64,000 nucleotides of DNA from CALMFG01 sp963666035 (GTDB lineage: Bacteria > Bacillota > Clostridia > Christensenellales > CALMFG01): the NCBI GenBank assembly GCA_963666035.2, contig CAXXJI010000006.1:247320-311319 (forward strand). The letters run 5' to 3'. The position numbers and the translations under genes are program-made. Of the stretch, positions 35,143 to 44,450 are shown piece by piece. The notes beneath the pieces were generated by a model. It searched no databases and was not told where the DNA came from. It was given only the letters and a program-made list of their open reading frames with translations. Every line of letters starts with the position of its first letter. The stretch's first letter is position 1.

Positions 35143-36186
35143 ATGGCGATGTTTGAATTTAACGATGTTGGGATTGACCTTGGGACAGCCAACGTTTTGG
35201 TCTATGTCAAGGGCAAAGGTATTGTTCTTCGTGAACCCAGCGTCGTCGCGATTGACCGGATTACCGGGGAACTCTTGGCGGTCGGTGAAGATGCCAAGAT
35301 TATGCTGGGCAGGACGCCCGGCAATATTATTGCAGTTCGTCCGTTAAGGGACGGCGTAATTTCCAACTTTCATGATACTGAGCGGATGCTGCGTTATTTC
35401 TTGCGCAAAGTGATTGGAAGAAAACTGTTTTTTAAACCGAGAGTGGTGGTCTGCGTGCCTTCGGGCGTGACCGAAGTGGAAAAACGATCGGTAATTGACG
35501 CGACCGAAGAAGCTGGTGCCAGACATACCTGTCTCATCGAAGAACCGATTGCGGCGGCGATCGGTGCGGGTCTGGATATTTCCTCGCCCTACGGCAACAT
35601 GGTTTTGGATATCGGCGGCGGAACCAGTGATATTGCGGTGCTCTCGATGGGCGGCGCGGTCATTACCGGATCGGTGAAGTGCGCGGGCGATAAGTTTAAT
35701 GAAGCGATCATTAAATATATGAAGAAAAAACACAATGTGCTTTTAGGCGAGCGAACAGCCGAGGAGATTAAGATCAATATCGGCACCGCTTACCCGAGAA
35801 AAGAAGAACTGTATATGGAAGTGACCGGGCGAAACATCATCTCGGGCATGCCGAAAACGGTGACGCTCTCTTCCAACGAAACCATCGAAGCCTTTGAGGA
35901 ACCCTTGAATATCATTTTGGATACCATCCATAATGTGTTGGAGCAGACACCGCCCGAACTCGCATCGGATATTGCTGAAAACGGCATCTGTATGACCGGC
36001 GGCGGCTCGCTGCTGTACGGGTTGGATCGATTGTTGACTGAAAAGACCCATGCGCCCTGCTATGTGGCGGAAGATGCGATTTCCTGTGTGGCGATTGGTA
36101 CGGGCAAGGCGTTGGAAGATTTGGAATTGTATTCGTCGGGAGCTGTGTATGATTATCGCAGAGGCGACTACTATCAACGCTTTTAG
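35143..36186 (+). CDS. mreB: Rod-shape protein MreB/Mbl
   Basis: Actin-like protein that forms membrane-bound filaments and guides side-wall peptidoglycan synthesis. 347 residues with phosphate-binding loop IGIDLGTANVLVYVKGKGI-like start (DVGIDLGTANVLVYVKGKG), DIGGGTSDIAVLSMGG and the adenosine-binding ENGICMTGGGSLLYGLD. A stretch of tyrosines ends the protein. mreC and mreD are not adjacent, which favours an Mbl/MreBH-type paralogue. Followed by an LCP wall ligase. Confidence 0.93.
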   Translation: MAMFEFNDVGIDLGTANVLVYVKGKGIVLREPSVVAIDRITGELLAVGEDAKIMLGRTPGNIIAVRPLRDGVISNFHDTERMLRYFLRKVIGRKLFFKPRVVVCVPSGVTEVEKRSVIDATEEAGARHTCLIEEPIAAAIGAGLDISSPYGNMVLDIGGGTSDIAVLSMGGAVITGSVKCAGDKFNEAIIKYMKKKHNVLLGERTAEEIKINIGTAYPRKEELYMEVTGRNIISGMPKTVTLSSNETIEAFEEPLNIILDTIHNVLEQTPPELASDIAENGICMTGGGSLLYGLDRLLTEKTHAPCYVAEDAISCVAIGTGKALEDLELYSSGAVYDYRRGDYYQRF

Positions 36187-36216
36187 TCAGTACGAAAAAA
36201 TAAAAATATTATATCA

Positions 36217-36246
36217 GACCAAAGCTTTAAGCGGCCTTGGTCTTTT
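36217..36246 (+). terminator. Weak terminator-like hairpin after mreB
   Basis: GACCAA-GC/GC-TTGGTC stem with a mismatch and a short T tract (TCTTTT). Probably allows read-through into the LCP gene 20 bases on. Confidence 0.5.
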
Positions 36247-36266
36247 GCTTTAAAACTGGGGGCATT

Positions 36267-37334
36267 ATGAACAGACGCGTTAATATCATCACCATGCTGA
36301 TTATCATCCTTGCGGTGCTGATCGTTTTTGGAGGGCTGGCGGCGGCATCGCTTTTGGATACTTACAAAACGATCAAAGATGATCCGCAATCAGCATTTGA
36401 TCCGGAAGAAACACCGCTGGTATTGGAAGCTAAAACGCCGAAAGCTTCGGCGACGCCCGAAACGATTCCGCACGATTTGGAATATCATGGCGAATATTAT
36501 AATAAAAAGCCGCATCGTATCAATGTGGTTTTACTTGGCTTTGATGATGTCGAAGACAGGCCGGACGACGGTGGCAATACCGATTCTCTGATGATCTTTC
36601 AGATTGATCTGAACAGCTCCGAGATGAATGTCATCTCCATTCCACGGGATACTTGGACACCGGTCAGTGAATATGATTCAAACGGTAAACTGGAATACAC
36701 ATACCACACCAAAATCAACGCGGCCTACGCGGCGGCGGCACGGAAACAGGATCGGTACCCGAATGTGCTGGCAACGATTGAGAATCTCATCAATTGTGAT
36801 GGGCAGTTCGATCTTGATGTGGACTATTATTGCTCGATTGATATCAAAGATGTGCCTAAAATCACCAAGGTTGTGGGCGGGGTTCCCGTTAAGTTAAAAT
36901 ATACAATTCCGGGTGTGGGCGATGCGGGGGATGACGTGATGTTGAATGAAAAAACCTGCGAAATATATTTGCGGGATCGTTCCACCGGCAACGGTGATTT
37001 GACGCGTGCCGAGCGACATCAAAAGTATATGATGGCACTGGCAAAGCGCATTCAGTCGCTGGGCGGCAAAAAAGCGGCATTGACGCTGTATGACGATGCG
37101 ATACGTTATACCGAGACCAATCTGTCACTGGAAGAAATCGCGGCGCTCGCCACCATGCTGGATAAAATCAATGTGGACGATATTACGCTGCATACGGTTC
37201 CGGGAACCGTTGGCGGCGCGGCTTATGAGCGGCCGGGCAGCCATTACGGTGATTATAGAAGTGTGTACTTGGTGGATGATACCGCGCTTGAAGCACTGGT
37301 GCTGGATTTATATTATGAGCCCGTCAGCGAATAA
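36267..37334 (+). CDS. LytR-CpsA-Psr (LCP) family protein
   Basis: LCP enzymes move glycopolymers such as teichoic acids or capsule from lipid carriers to peptidoglycan outside the membrane. 355 residues from the ATG at 36267 (GGGGG site upstream); an in-frame extension to 36237 would run through the terminator-like hairpin. One N-terminal membrane anchor (about 8-30) is followed by a Pro/Thr/Ala linker and the LCP domain with NVVLLGFDD, GGNTDSLMIFQID, SIPRDTW (catalytic arginine) and LRDRSTGNGDLTRAERHQ. Position behind mreB suits a wall-assembly role. Confidence 0.9.
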   Translation: MNRRVNIITMLIIILAVLIVFGGLAAASLLDTYKTIKDDPQSAFDPEETPLVLEAKTPKASATPETIPHDLEYHGEYYNKKPHRINVVLLGFDDVEDRPDDGGNTDSLMIFQIDLNSSEMNVISIPRDTWTPVSEYDSNGKLEYTYHTKINAAYAAAARKQDRYPNVLATIENLINCDGQFDLDVDYYCSIDIKDVPKITKVVGGVPVKLKYTIPGVGDAGDDVMLNEKTCEIYLRDRSTGNGDLTRAERHQKYMMALAKRIQSLGGKKAALTLYDDAIRYTETNLSLEEIAALATMLDKINVDDITLHTVPGTVGGAAYERPGSHYGDYRSVYLVDDTALEALVLDLYYEPVSE

Positions 37335-37384
37335 AACCCACGCGAAAAAATGGTTGGTGTAATACTAAAATAACAATTTTGTGT

Positions 37385-37413
37385 TTGTAATGCTCCAAAA
37401 CAGTTGATATAAT
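37385..37413 (+). promoter_or_regulatory. Promoter of the nucleoside-transporter lipoprotein gene
   Basis: TTGTAA at 37385-37390, 17-base spacer, perfect TATAAT at 37408-37413 preceded by TGA (extended -10). Short leader with AAAAGGAGAG before the ATG. No purine riboswitch fold was seen. Confidence 0.8.
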
Positions 37414-37449
37414 GACTAGGTAATAAATTAACAAAAGGAGAGCAAAAAC

Positions 37450-38535
37450 ATGAAAAAAGTATTAGTGGTCGTATTGGTACTGCTGCTGTCTTTGGCCGTT
37501 GTCACAGGTTGTGCTTCAAAGGGCTATGAGATTGCAATGATCACAGACGCTGGTGAGATCGATGACAAATCGTTTAACCAGGGCACTTGGGAAGGTATCA
37601 AAGACTATGCGGAATCCAATGATATTTCGTATAAGTATTATAAGCCGACAGAAGTCTCGACCGATGCCTATGTTGCAGCCATCGATTTGGCCGTAAAGGG
37701 CGGTGCGAAAGTGGTTGTGACCCCTGGCTTCTTGTTTGAACCTGCGATTTTCGTCGCACAGGACAAATATCCGGATACTTCCTTTATCCTTCTGGATGGT
37801 ACTCCGCATAATGAAGACTACTCCGAATTCCGTATTGAATCCAATGTTTATTCTATTTTCTATGCAGAGCAAGAATCCGGCTTCCTCGCTGGTTATGCGG
37901 CTGTAAAAGAAGGTTACACCAAACTTGGTTTCATGGGCGGCATGGCGGTTCCTGCGGTTATCCGTTTTGGATACGGCTTCCTTCAGGGCGCAGAATATGC
38001 GGCTAATGAAATGGGTGTTGCTTCGGTAGAAGTTAAATATCACTACACCGGCGATTTTGCTGCGACACCGAAGAACCAAACCACAGCAGCAACCTGGTAT
38101 GCGGACGGCACAGAAGTGATTTTCGCGGCTGGCGGCAAAGTGGGTAATTCGGTTATGGCAGCGGCTGAAGCGGCTGACGCAAAAGTGATCGGCGTTGACG
38201 TAGACCAATCGTCCGAGTCTGAAACCGTTATTACTTCGGCTAAAAAAGAATTGGCTGTATCGGTTCAGGCTGGATTGCAGAGCTACTATGACGGCGCTTT
38301 CAAAGGCGGCGTTTCCGAAACTTTGGATATCACAGTGGGCGCTATCGGTCTGCCGGATGATTTCAGCAGATTCACTACATTCACCCAAGCGGATTATGAT
38401 GCGATTTTTGCTAAACTCTTAGCTGATGACGGTGGAATGAGAACTTCCATGGTCAAAGATACAGATGCAGACGGAAATGCAGTTGAAGTTGCTGGCTTGC
38501 CGCTTTCCATCGTTTCTGTTACAGTGGTTGAATAA
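37450..38535 (+). CDS. BMP-family nucleoside-binding lipoprotein
   Basis: Substrate-binding lipoprotein of the BmpA/PnrA family, which captures purine or other nucleosides for an ABC importer. 361 residues. The signal peptide ends in a lipobox VVTGC (Cys21). The family start AMITDAGEIDDKSFNQGTWEG, the GGMAVPAVIRFGYGFLQGAEY block and the VIGVDVDQS segment are clear. It stands alone between a strong promoter and a terminator; the transporter subunits follow as a separate unit, an arrangement that allows extra binding protein. Confidence 0.93.
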   Translation: MKKVLVVVLVLLLSLAVVTGCASKGYEIAMITDAGEIDDKSFNQGTWEGIKDYAESNDISYKYYKPTEVSTDAYVAAIDLAVKGGAKVVVTPGFLFEPAIFVAQDKYPDTSFILLDGTPHNEDYSEFRIESNVYSIFYAEQESGFLAGYAAVKEGYTKLGFMGGMAVPAVIRFGYGFLQGAEYAANEMGVASVEVKYHYTGDFAATPKNQTTAATWYADGTEVIFAAGGKVGNSVMAAAEAADAKVIGVDVDQSSESETVITSAKKELAVSVQAGLQSYYDGAFKGGVSETLDITVGAIGLPDDFSRFTTFTQADYDAIFAKLLADDGGMRTSMVKDTDADGNAVEVAGLPLSIVSVTVVE

Positions 38536-38552
38536 TTAACTTAGATTCAAAT

Positions 38553-38586
38553 AAAAAGGGTGCTTTTCTATAAGCATCCTTTTTTT
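38553..38586 (+). terminator. Intrinsic terminator after the BMP lipoprotein
   Basis: Thirteen-base-pair stem (38553-38565 and 38572-38584, AAAAAGGGTGCTT with AAGCATCCTTTTT) and a T-run. Separates the lipoprotein from the transporter genes. Confidence 0.9.
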
Positions 38587-38592
38587 CTTCAT

Positions 38593-38620
38593 TTGATTTA
38601 TATTTATTTTAGAATATGAT
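38593..38620 (+). promoter_or_regulatory. Promoter of the nucleoside ABC transporter genes
   Basis: TTGATT at 38593-38598, 16-base spacer, TATGAT at 38615-38620. Drives the ATPase-permease-permease-tdk set. Confidence 0.6.
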
Positions 38621-38679
38621 ATGATCTTAATATCATGGATTGAAATGAAATAACGTGCGTTAAAGAATGGAGGTACGTT

Positions 38680-40209
38680 TTGGAATACATCATAGAGATG
38701 CTGGGCATCACCAAGGAGTTTCCGGGGGTTATCGCAAATGATAACGTGACATTGAAACTCAAGCCCGGAGAAATTCATGCTCTGTTGGGAGAAAACGGGG
38801 CAGGGAAATCTACGCTGATGAGCATTCTTTTTGGCCTGTATAAGCCGGAAAAAGGTGAAATTCGTAAAAACGGGAAAGTGATTCATATCGCAAACCCGAA
38901 TGATGCGAATGATTATGGTATTGGCATGGTGCATCAGCACTTTAAATTGGTGCATAATTTCACCGTGCTGGAAAACATCATTTTGGGCGTGGAGACCGTT
39001 AAAAATGGCCTTTTAGATATGCAGGAAGCGCGGGAAAAGGTGATGGCGCTTTCAAAGAAATATAATCTTTTTATCGACCCTGACGCGCTGATTTCGGATA
39101 TCACCGTGGGGATGCAGCAACGTGTGGAGATTTTAAAAATGCTGTACCGCGATAATGAGATTTTGATTTTTGATGAACCAACGGCCATGCTGACACCGCA
39201 GGAGATTATTGAGCTGATCGCAATTATGAAAGGGTTATGCGCTGAGGGGAAATCCATTTTGTTCATCACGCATAAGCTGGAAGAGATCAAGCAGGTGGCA
39301 CATCGCTGTACTATCCTGCGAAAAGGCAAATATATCGATACAGTGGATGTCGCATCTGCGACCAAAGAAACGCTTTCTGAGTTGATGGTTGGACGTAAAG
39401 TGGATTTCGCTGTCCATAAGGATAAAGCCAAATTGGGTCGGGAGATATTAAACGTATCTCATCTGACGGTCGTATCCAAACTTTCCAAAAAGAATGTCGT
39501 GCACGATGTGTCTTTTTCTGTGAAGGCAGGGGAAATCGTATGTATTGCGGGCATTGATGGTAACGGCCAATCCGAGCTAGTCTATGCACTGACCGGCCTT
39601 GGCCCCATCGAAGATGGCAGAATTGTGCTGAATGATAAGGATATCACACACAGCAGTATTCGTGAGCGCTCGGAGACCGGAATGTCGCATATTCCAGAAG
39701 ACCGACATAAACACGGATTGGTGCTGGATTATACACTGGCTAAAAATATGGTATTGCAATCCTACTTTAAAGAACAATTCCAAAAATACGGATTTCTAAG
39801 ATTTAAAGAGATTAACGCTTATGCGGATAAGCTGATTGAAGAGTTTGATGTACGCACCGGACAGGGCGGCAAAACGATGGCACGATCGATGTCGGGCGGC
39901 AATCAGCAAAAAGCGATTGTCGCGCGGGAGATTGACCTAGACCCCGATCTTTTGGTCGCGGTGCAGCCCACGCGCGGGTTGGACGTGGGCGCTATTGAAT
40001 ATATTCATAAACAACTGGTTGAACAGCGGGATAATGGCAAAGGGGTGCTGTTGGTTTCGCTGGAACTGGAAGAGGTCATGAACGTCAGCGATCGAATTTT
40101 GGTGCTGTATGAAGGTGAAATCGTTGCCAACGTGGACCCCAAAAAGACGACGATTCAGGAATTGGGTCTGTATATGTCAGGCGCAAAAAGAGAGGAGAAG
40201 GTGGTATGA
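38680..40209 (+). CDS. Nucleoside ABC transporter ATPase (two fused domains)
   Basis: ATPase of a sugar/nucleoside-type ABC importer (NupO/YufO-like). 509 residues with two nucleotide-binding domains. The first has GENGAGKST (37-45), the degenerate signature ISDITVGMQQRVEIL and LIFDEPTAMLTP. The second has GIDGNGQSEL and MSGGNQQKAIVAREI, as usual for this fused family. Start is TTG at 38680 after ATGGAGG. Its stop overlaps the next ATG (ATGA). Confidence 0.94.
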   Translation: MEYIIEMLGITKEFPGVIANDNVTLKLKPGEIHALLGENGAGKSTLMSILFGLYKPEKGEIRKNGKVIHIANPNDANDYGIGMVHQHFKLVHNFTVLENIILGVETVKNGLLDMQEAREKVMALSKKYNLFIDPDALISDITVGMQQRVEILKMLYRDNEILIFDEPTAMLTPQEIIELIAIMKGLCAEGKSILFITHKLEEIKQVAHRCTILRKGKYIDTVDVASATKETLSELMVGRKVDFAVHKDKAKLGREILNVSHLTVVSKLSKKNVVHDVSFSVKAGEIVCIAGIDGNGQSELVYALTGLGPIEDGRIVLNDKDITHSSIRERSETGMSHIPEDRHKHGLVLDYTLAKNMVLQSYFKEQFQKYGFLRFKEINAYADKLIEEFDVRTGQGGKTMARSMSGGNQQKAIVAREIDLDPDLLVAVQPTRGLDVGAIEYIHKQLVEQRDNGKGVLLVSLELEEVMNVSDRILVLYEGEIVANVDPKKTTIQELGLYMSGAKREEKVV

Positions 40210-41342
40210 ACAAACTCAAAGAATGGGTAAAAACGCCCACTTTTTCCAGCATCTCGGCTTCTGTCGCCGCCATTATTATGGGCCTTTTATTTGGTCTTGT
40301 GATTCTACTGTTCACAAATCCAGGACAGGCACTGCCCGGTTTTGTAGCGATATTGGCCGGGGGATTCACTGGCGGCGCGCAAGGACTCGGTGATGTGCTG
40401 TACACCGCAACACCGCTGATCTTAACCGGACTTTCGGTGGGATTCGCGTTTAAAACCGGCCTTTTCAATATCGGCGCTTCGGGGCAGTTGGTGGTTGGTG
40501 CGTATGTGGCGGTTTTGCTCGGCAATCTTGATCTTGGTTTGGGCGGTTTTCACTGGGTGGTGGCGTTGCTCGGCGCTATGCTGGCAGGTGCTATTTGGGC
40601 CGGTATCGTTGGTTTGCTGAAAGCCTATTTCAACGTGAACGAAGTTATCTCGTCCATCATGCTGAATTACACTGGAATGTATCTTGTTAATATGCTGATT
40701 GTCAGCACCGTGTTTGATAAACTGCGCAACCAGTCTCAGCCGGTCATGCCCTCGGCGAATATCCCTGCGATGGGGCTTGACAGACTCTTTCCACAGTCCA
40801 GTGCAAATGGCGGATTCTTTATCGCTATCTTGCTGGTGATTATCACATATATTGTTTTGAACAAAACCGTTTTTGGATATGAGCTGATTGCATGCGGTCA
40901 TAATGCAGACGCCAGCCGCTACGCGGGCATCAACGCTAAACGTAATATTGTGCTGGCCATGGTGATTGCAGGCGCACTCGCGGGAACAGCGGGCGGGCTT
41001 ATCTATCTGGCTGGAGCGGGCAAATATATCCGTGTGATCGATGTGCTGCACGGTGAGGGTTTTATGGGTATTCCGATTGCGCTTCTGGGGTTGTCCAACC
41101 CTATCGGCGTATTCTTTGCGGCCATCTTTATCGCCTACATTGATATGGGCGGCTTTTATATGCAGTTGTATGATTTCGTCCCGGAAATCACAGAAATCAT
41201 CATTGCGGCGATAATCTATTTCTCAGCGTTTGCATTGATTGTGAAAAACATCATCGCATATTCCTTAAAACGCTCGGAAGAAAAGGAGAAGCGAAAAAAA
41301 GCCAAACCGCTTGATGCCGTAAAAGGAGGGGAAAAATCATGA
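40206..41342 (+). CDS. Nucleoside ABC transporter permease 1
   Basis: Membrane subunit of the importer (NupP/YufP-like, BPD_transp_2 family). 378 residues with about nine or ten membrane segments and the family block NIGASGQLVVGAYVA, plus ACGHNADASRYAGINAKR in the coupling loop. ATGA overlap with the ATPase gene, and the same overlap with the next permease gene. Confidence 0.92.
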   Translation: MNKLKEWVKTPTFSSISASVAAIIMGLLFGLVILLFTNPGQALPGFVAILAGGFTGGAQGLGDVLYTATPLILTGLSVGFAFKTGLFNIGASGQLVVGAYVAVLLGNLDLGLGGFHWVVALLGAMLAGAIWAGIVGLLKAYFNVNEVISSIMLNYTGMYLVNMLIVSTVFDKLRNQSQPVMPSANIPAMGLDRLFPQSSANGGFFIAILLVIITYIVLNKTVFGYELIACGHNADASRYAGINAKRNIVLAMVIAGALAGTAGGLIYLAGAGKYIRVIDVLHGEGFMGIPIALLGLSNPIGVFFAAIFIAYIDMGGFYMQLYDFVPEITEIIIAAIIYFSAFALIVKNIIAYSLKRSEEKEKRKKAKPLDAVKGGEKS

Positions 41343-42292
41343 ACAGCTTATATTTCCTGGTTCAACAAACTATGTTTTTCTCCATCCCGCTACTGATCGT
41401 GGCGCTTGGCGGTATGTTCTCGGAGCGAAGCGGTGTGGTCAATATCGCGCTGGAAGGCATCATGCTGATCGGGGCTTTCGCGTCAATATTCACCATCAAC
41501 GCATTGCAGGACAGCATGTCTGGTCAGGGACTGTTGCTCATCGCCATATTGGTAGCTATGGCCGCAGGCCTTGTCTTTTCACTGCTGCATGCTTATGCCT
41601 CCATCAATATGAAAGCCGACCAGGTCATCTCGGGTACTGCGCTGAATATGTTTGCACCGGCATTTGCTGTCTTTGTGGCCAGAACCATACAGGGCAGCAA
41701 GGACATCAACTTCTTAAATACATTTAGAATCAGTTCGGTACCGCTTCTGGGAAAAATTCCAGTTATTGGGCCGCTGTTCTTCCAAAACTGCTATATTACA
41801 ACGTATATTGGCATTCTGATATTGATTATATCCACCATTGTGCTGTACCGTACCAAATTCGGTCTGCGCCTTCGTTCCTGCGGCGAGCATCCGCAGGCAG
41901 CGGATTCGGTGGGAATCAATGTATACCATATGCGCTATGCGGGCGTGCTGATTTCAGGTGCGCTGGCCGGCCTCGGTGGGCTGATTTTTGTGGTGCCCAC
42001 GTCCACCGCATTCAGTGCGGACGTATCCGGATATGGATTCTTGGCACTGGCTGTATTGATCTTCGGTCAATGGAAACCTAAACGCATTCTGTGGGCGGCG
42101 TTCTTCTTTGGTTTTATGAAGACGGTTTCGGCCGCCTATTCTGGCATACCGGTGTTAAAGACGCTGGATATCTCCAGCGGTATCTATAAGATGATTCCGT
42201 ACATCGCCACGCTGTTTGTGTTGGCGGCTTCGTCTAAAAACTCGCAGGCGCCGAAAGCTGAGGGTATTCCCTACGACGCAGGTGAGAGGTAG
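41339..42292 (+). CDS. Nucleoside ABC transporter permease 2
   Basis: Second membrane subunit (NupQ/YufQ-like). 317 residues, with GGMFSERSGVVNIALEGIML near the start and SCGEHPQAADSVGINVYHMR in the coupling loop. It begins within the end of permease 1. The next gene, thymidine kinase, follows after 6 bases, which suggests that deoxythymidine is among the imported substrates. Confidence 0.92.
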   Translation: MNSLYFLVQQTMFFSIPLLIVALGGMFSERSGVVNIALEGIMLIGAFASIFTINALQDSMSGQGLLLIAILVAMAAGLVFSLLHAYASINMKADQVISGTALNMFAPAFAVFVARTIQGSKDINFLNTFRISSVPLLGKIPVIGPLFFQNCYITTYIGILILIISTIVLYRTKFGLRLRSCGEHPQAADSVGINVYHMRYAGVLISGALAGLGGLIFVVPTSTAFSADVSGYGFLALAVLIFGQWKPKRILWAAFFFGFMKTVSAAYSGIPVLKTLDISSGIYKMIPYIATLFVLAASSKNSQAPKAEGIPYDAGER

Positions 42293-42298
42293 GATAAC

Positions 42299-42940
42299 AT
42301 GGCAAAATTGTTTTTCAGATATGCCGTGATGAACGCGGGCAAATCCACCCAATTGCTTCAGATTGCGCACGATTACGAAAAAAACGGTCGGAAGATTCTC
42401 TGCATCAAACCGAAGATTGACACCAAAGAAGGCGACTATATTATCAGTCGGCTTGAGGACGGGTTGATTAAACGAAAGACTGACTTTCTGTCCATGCCAG
42501 AAAAAGGGTGGATGTACCGCACCATCAAGCAAAAACAGCAGGAAGCCAAAGAATCAGGCAAACCGATTTCGGTGTTGATGATCGATGAAGCGCAGTTTTT
42601 GAGTGAGGATAATGTGTGGGATCTGGTGCGCGTGGTGGCGTATCTCGATATTCCGGTTATTGCATTCGGCCTAAAGGTGGATGCATTCGGCAAGCCCTTC
42701 CCGGGGTCTGCGGCGTTGTTTGCGCTGGCGCAGGACATTGAGGAGGTGACCACGCGGGCGATATGCACCTATTCGGAAAAACCGAGGAAAGCGACATTCC
42801 AGGTGCGGCATGTGAACGGTGAGCCGGTGTTCTCTGGGTCACAGGTGGCCATCGAAGACGAACAGGAAATCCTCTACAAGCCGGTATGCCTTCAGGAGTA
42901 TATCCGCATGAAGGATACGGCGGACGGGTGGGAAGAATAG
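42299..42940 (+). CDS. tdk: Thymidine kinase (type II) with incomplete zinc site
   Basis: Phosphorylates thymidine to dTMP. 213 residues. P-loop AVMNAGKST, Walker B-like VLMIDEAQFL and FGLKVDAFGKPFPGSAAL match the Escherichia coli/TK1-type enzymes. These normally hold a structural zinc with two CxxC (or CxxH) pairs near the C-terminus. Here the pairs read CTYS and CLQE, so one ligand of each is lost. The lasso region is otherwise intact, and the gene shows no decay. Co-transcribed with the nucleoside importer. Confidence 0.92.
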   Translation: MAKLFFRYAVMNAGKSTQLLQIAHDYEKNGRKILCIKPKIDTKEGDYIISRLEDGLIKRKTDFLSMPEKGWMYRTIKQKQQEAKESGKPISVLMIDEAQFLSEDNVWDLVRVVAYLDIPVIAFGLKVDAFGKPFPGSAALFALAQDIEEVTTRAICTYSEKPRKATFQVRHVNGEPVFSGSQVAIEDEQEILYKPVCLQEYIRMKDTADGWEE

Positions 42941-42947
42941 AAAACAT

Positions 42948-42979
42948 GAGCCTTTGGATGAATCCGGAGGCTCTTTTTT
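42948..42979 (+). terminator. Intrinsic terminator after tdk
   Basis: GAGCCTTTGG/CCGGAGGCTC stem (two G-U pairs) with a small loop and seven T. Confidence 0.88.
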
Positions 42980-43035
42980 AATCATAAAATATTCACCAAT
43001 AACTTTATGAATAACCACACACATGCCATTAGTTT

Positions 43036-43046
43036 TATGGTAAAAT
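43036..43046 (+). promoter_or_regulatory. Extended -10 promoter before the O-antigen-ligase-like gene
   Basis: TATGG directly followed by TAAAAT (43041-43046). No recognisable -35; the TGn element would compensate. Confidence 0.45.
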
Positions 43047-43096
43047 AATACGTAACACATCAAAGGTTACAAATCTTTTTTTGTTTTCGGAGCAGT

Positions 43097-44425
43097 ATGA
43101 AGATACTTAAACGAATTCTCAATAGTTTACAAAATGATATCTATTACTATTTAAGCCTCGGGCTGATTGTGCTGACCTATGGTTTGGATTTACGGTTGAA
43201 CATCGCGCTTTACTTTTTGTTTATTATTAATCTTGGTGTAAATATTCGGCAGGATCGTTTTCTATATACTTTTTTTGCGTTGGTGCTGTTTGAGGTGCAG
43301 GTACATTCCAGCTTGATTCTAGCCGGCTGGATGTTTACGTCGCTGATGCAGGTGTATTACATCGCTTTTGCGGTGCGTGTCGTTTTAGATATCTTCAAGA
43401 AAACAAAATTCAATTTGGACATCATCGCAGTGCTTATCGCGCTGTGGTTTGCGGCTACCGCTGTGCGCTACCAGACCGATTTTTCATCGGGTGTGGTGTT
43501 CATGATTAAAAATGGCGCAGTGGTGCTGTATATTCTGTTCTATTTTAAGGCGAACAGAGCACGAGAAAAAGCGGTGGGCGATATGCTGAGCGTCATTTCG
43601 CTGTTTATTCTCTTTGCGGGCGTCTATGCGCTGACCCGTTCCATCTATTGGGATAACCGGCTGTGCTCCACGGTGCACGACCCGAACTATTCGGCGATGT
43701 TCTACGGCGCGGGTCTGTTTGCATCCTTTGGTGCAACGCTATATAAGAAATGGCTCAACGCTGTTTTGTCGGCGGCATTGTCGGTATTGCTTTTGCTCAC
43801 CATGAGTATCACCGGCATCTTCCTGACCGGCATAATACTCATCATCTATTTTCTAATCACCCAAGGCATCAAGCGGGTGGCGATTGTGGCGGGCGTCCTA
43901 GCGGTACTGCTGGCGGGGATCCTTTTGGTGCCCACCGAAGAAGGCTCGACGATGCACAATCTGCAAAACCGCGTGAATAAGTTTTATGTCATCGACGAAA
44001 ACGATTACACGCTGGTGGGGCATGATGATTATAATAAAACCCAGCTTTATTTAAACTATATCACCAATAATCGTTACTATTTGGTGCAGGGCTATTCAGA
44101 GGCATTTAGTGAATTGCCCGCCGTGCAAAAGCTCTTTGGCGGTAACAATGTGATGACGGGCCCTTTTCGGGAAGCGATGACAAAACGATTTTCCACCGTA
44201 TCGCATAACTCCTATATCGATACGGCGTTTATGGTGGGGCTTGTTTTTACGGTGCTTTTGGCTTTCTTAATCATCCTTCGTATGGCGCAGCTGATTAAAG
44301 AATATCGAAAGACCGGGTCGCGGCAGGTGCTCAGTCTCATTTTGCTTAAGGCGGTTGTCATCGTCTTTGGGCTGACCATCTCCTATTTCCCGTATCGGTA
44401 TTATATTTTGTTTATCATGTTATAA
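43097..44425 (+). CDS. O-antigen ligase/polymerase-like membrane protein
   Basis: Polytopic protein of the O-antigen ligase (Wzy/WaaL) superfamily, which polymerises or transfers surface polysaccharide outside the membrane. 442 residues with about eleven membrane segments and one large external loop (about 300-370). The loop is flanked by the family motifs DPNYSAMFYGAGL and SHNSYIDTAFMVGL, the latter with the conserved histidine. A GGAG site precedes the ATG. No other polysaccharide-synthesis genes surround it, so the polymer is unknown. Confidence 0.8.
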   Translation: MKILKRILNSLQNDIYYYLSLGLIVLTYGLDLRLNIALYFLFIINLGVNIRQDRFLYTFFALVLFEVQVHSSLILAGWMFTSLMQVYYIAFAVRVVLDIFKKTKFNLDIIAVLIALWFAATAVRYQTDFSSGVVFMIKNGAVVLYILFYFKANRAREKAVGDMLSVISLFILFAGVYALTRSIYWDNRLCSTVHDPNYSAMFYGAGLFASFGATLYKKWLNAVLSAALSVLLLLTMSITGIFLTGIILIIYFLITQGIKRVAIVAGVLAVLLAGILLVPTEEGSTMHNLQNRVNKFYVIDENDYTLVGHDDYNKTQLYLNYITNNRYYLVQGYSEAFSELPAVQKLFGGNNVMTGPFREAMTKRFSTVSHNSYIDTAFMVGLVFTVLLAFLIILRMAQLIKEYRKTGSRQVLSLILLKAVVIVFGLTISYFPYRYYILFIML

Positions 44426-44450
44426 ATGTTTTCTTGAAAGGAATATATAA

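Noticed and set aside
36237..36266. Ten-residue N-terminal extension of the LCP protein
   Set aside because: It runs through the terminator-like hairpin after mreB; the ATG at 36267 has a GGGGG site and precedes the membrane anchor directly.
37335..37449. Purine riboswitch before the BMP lipoprotein
   Set aside because: The interval after the promoter is under 40 bases and lacks the conserved three-way junction loops.
38680..40209. Degenerate first ABC signature as a sign of decay
   Set aside because: The fused sugar/nucleoside-type ATPases normally have one non-canonical signature.
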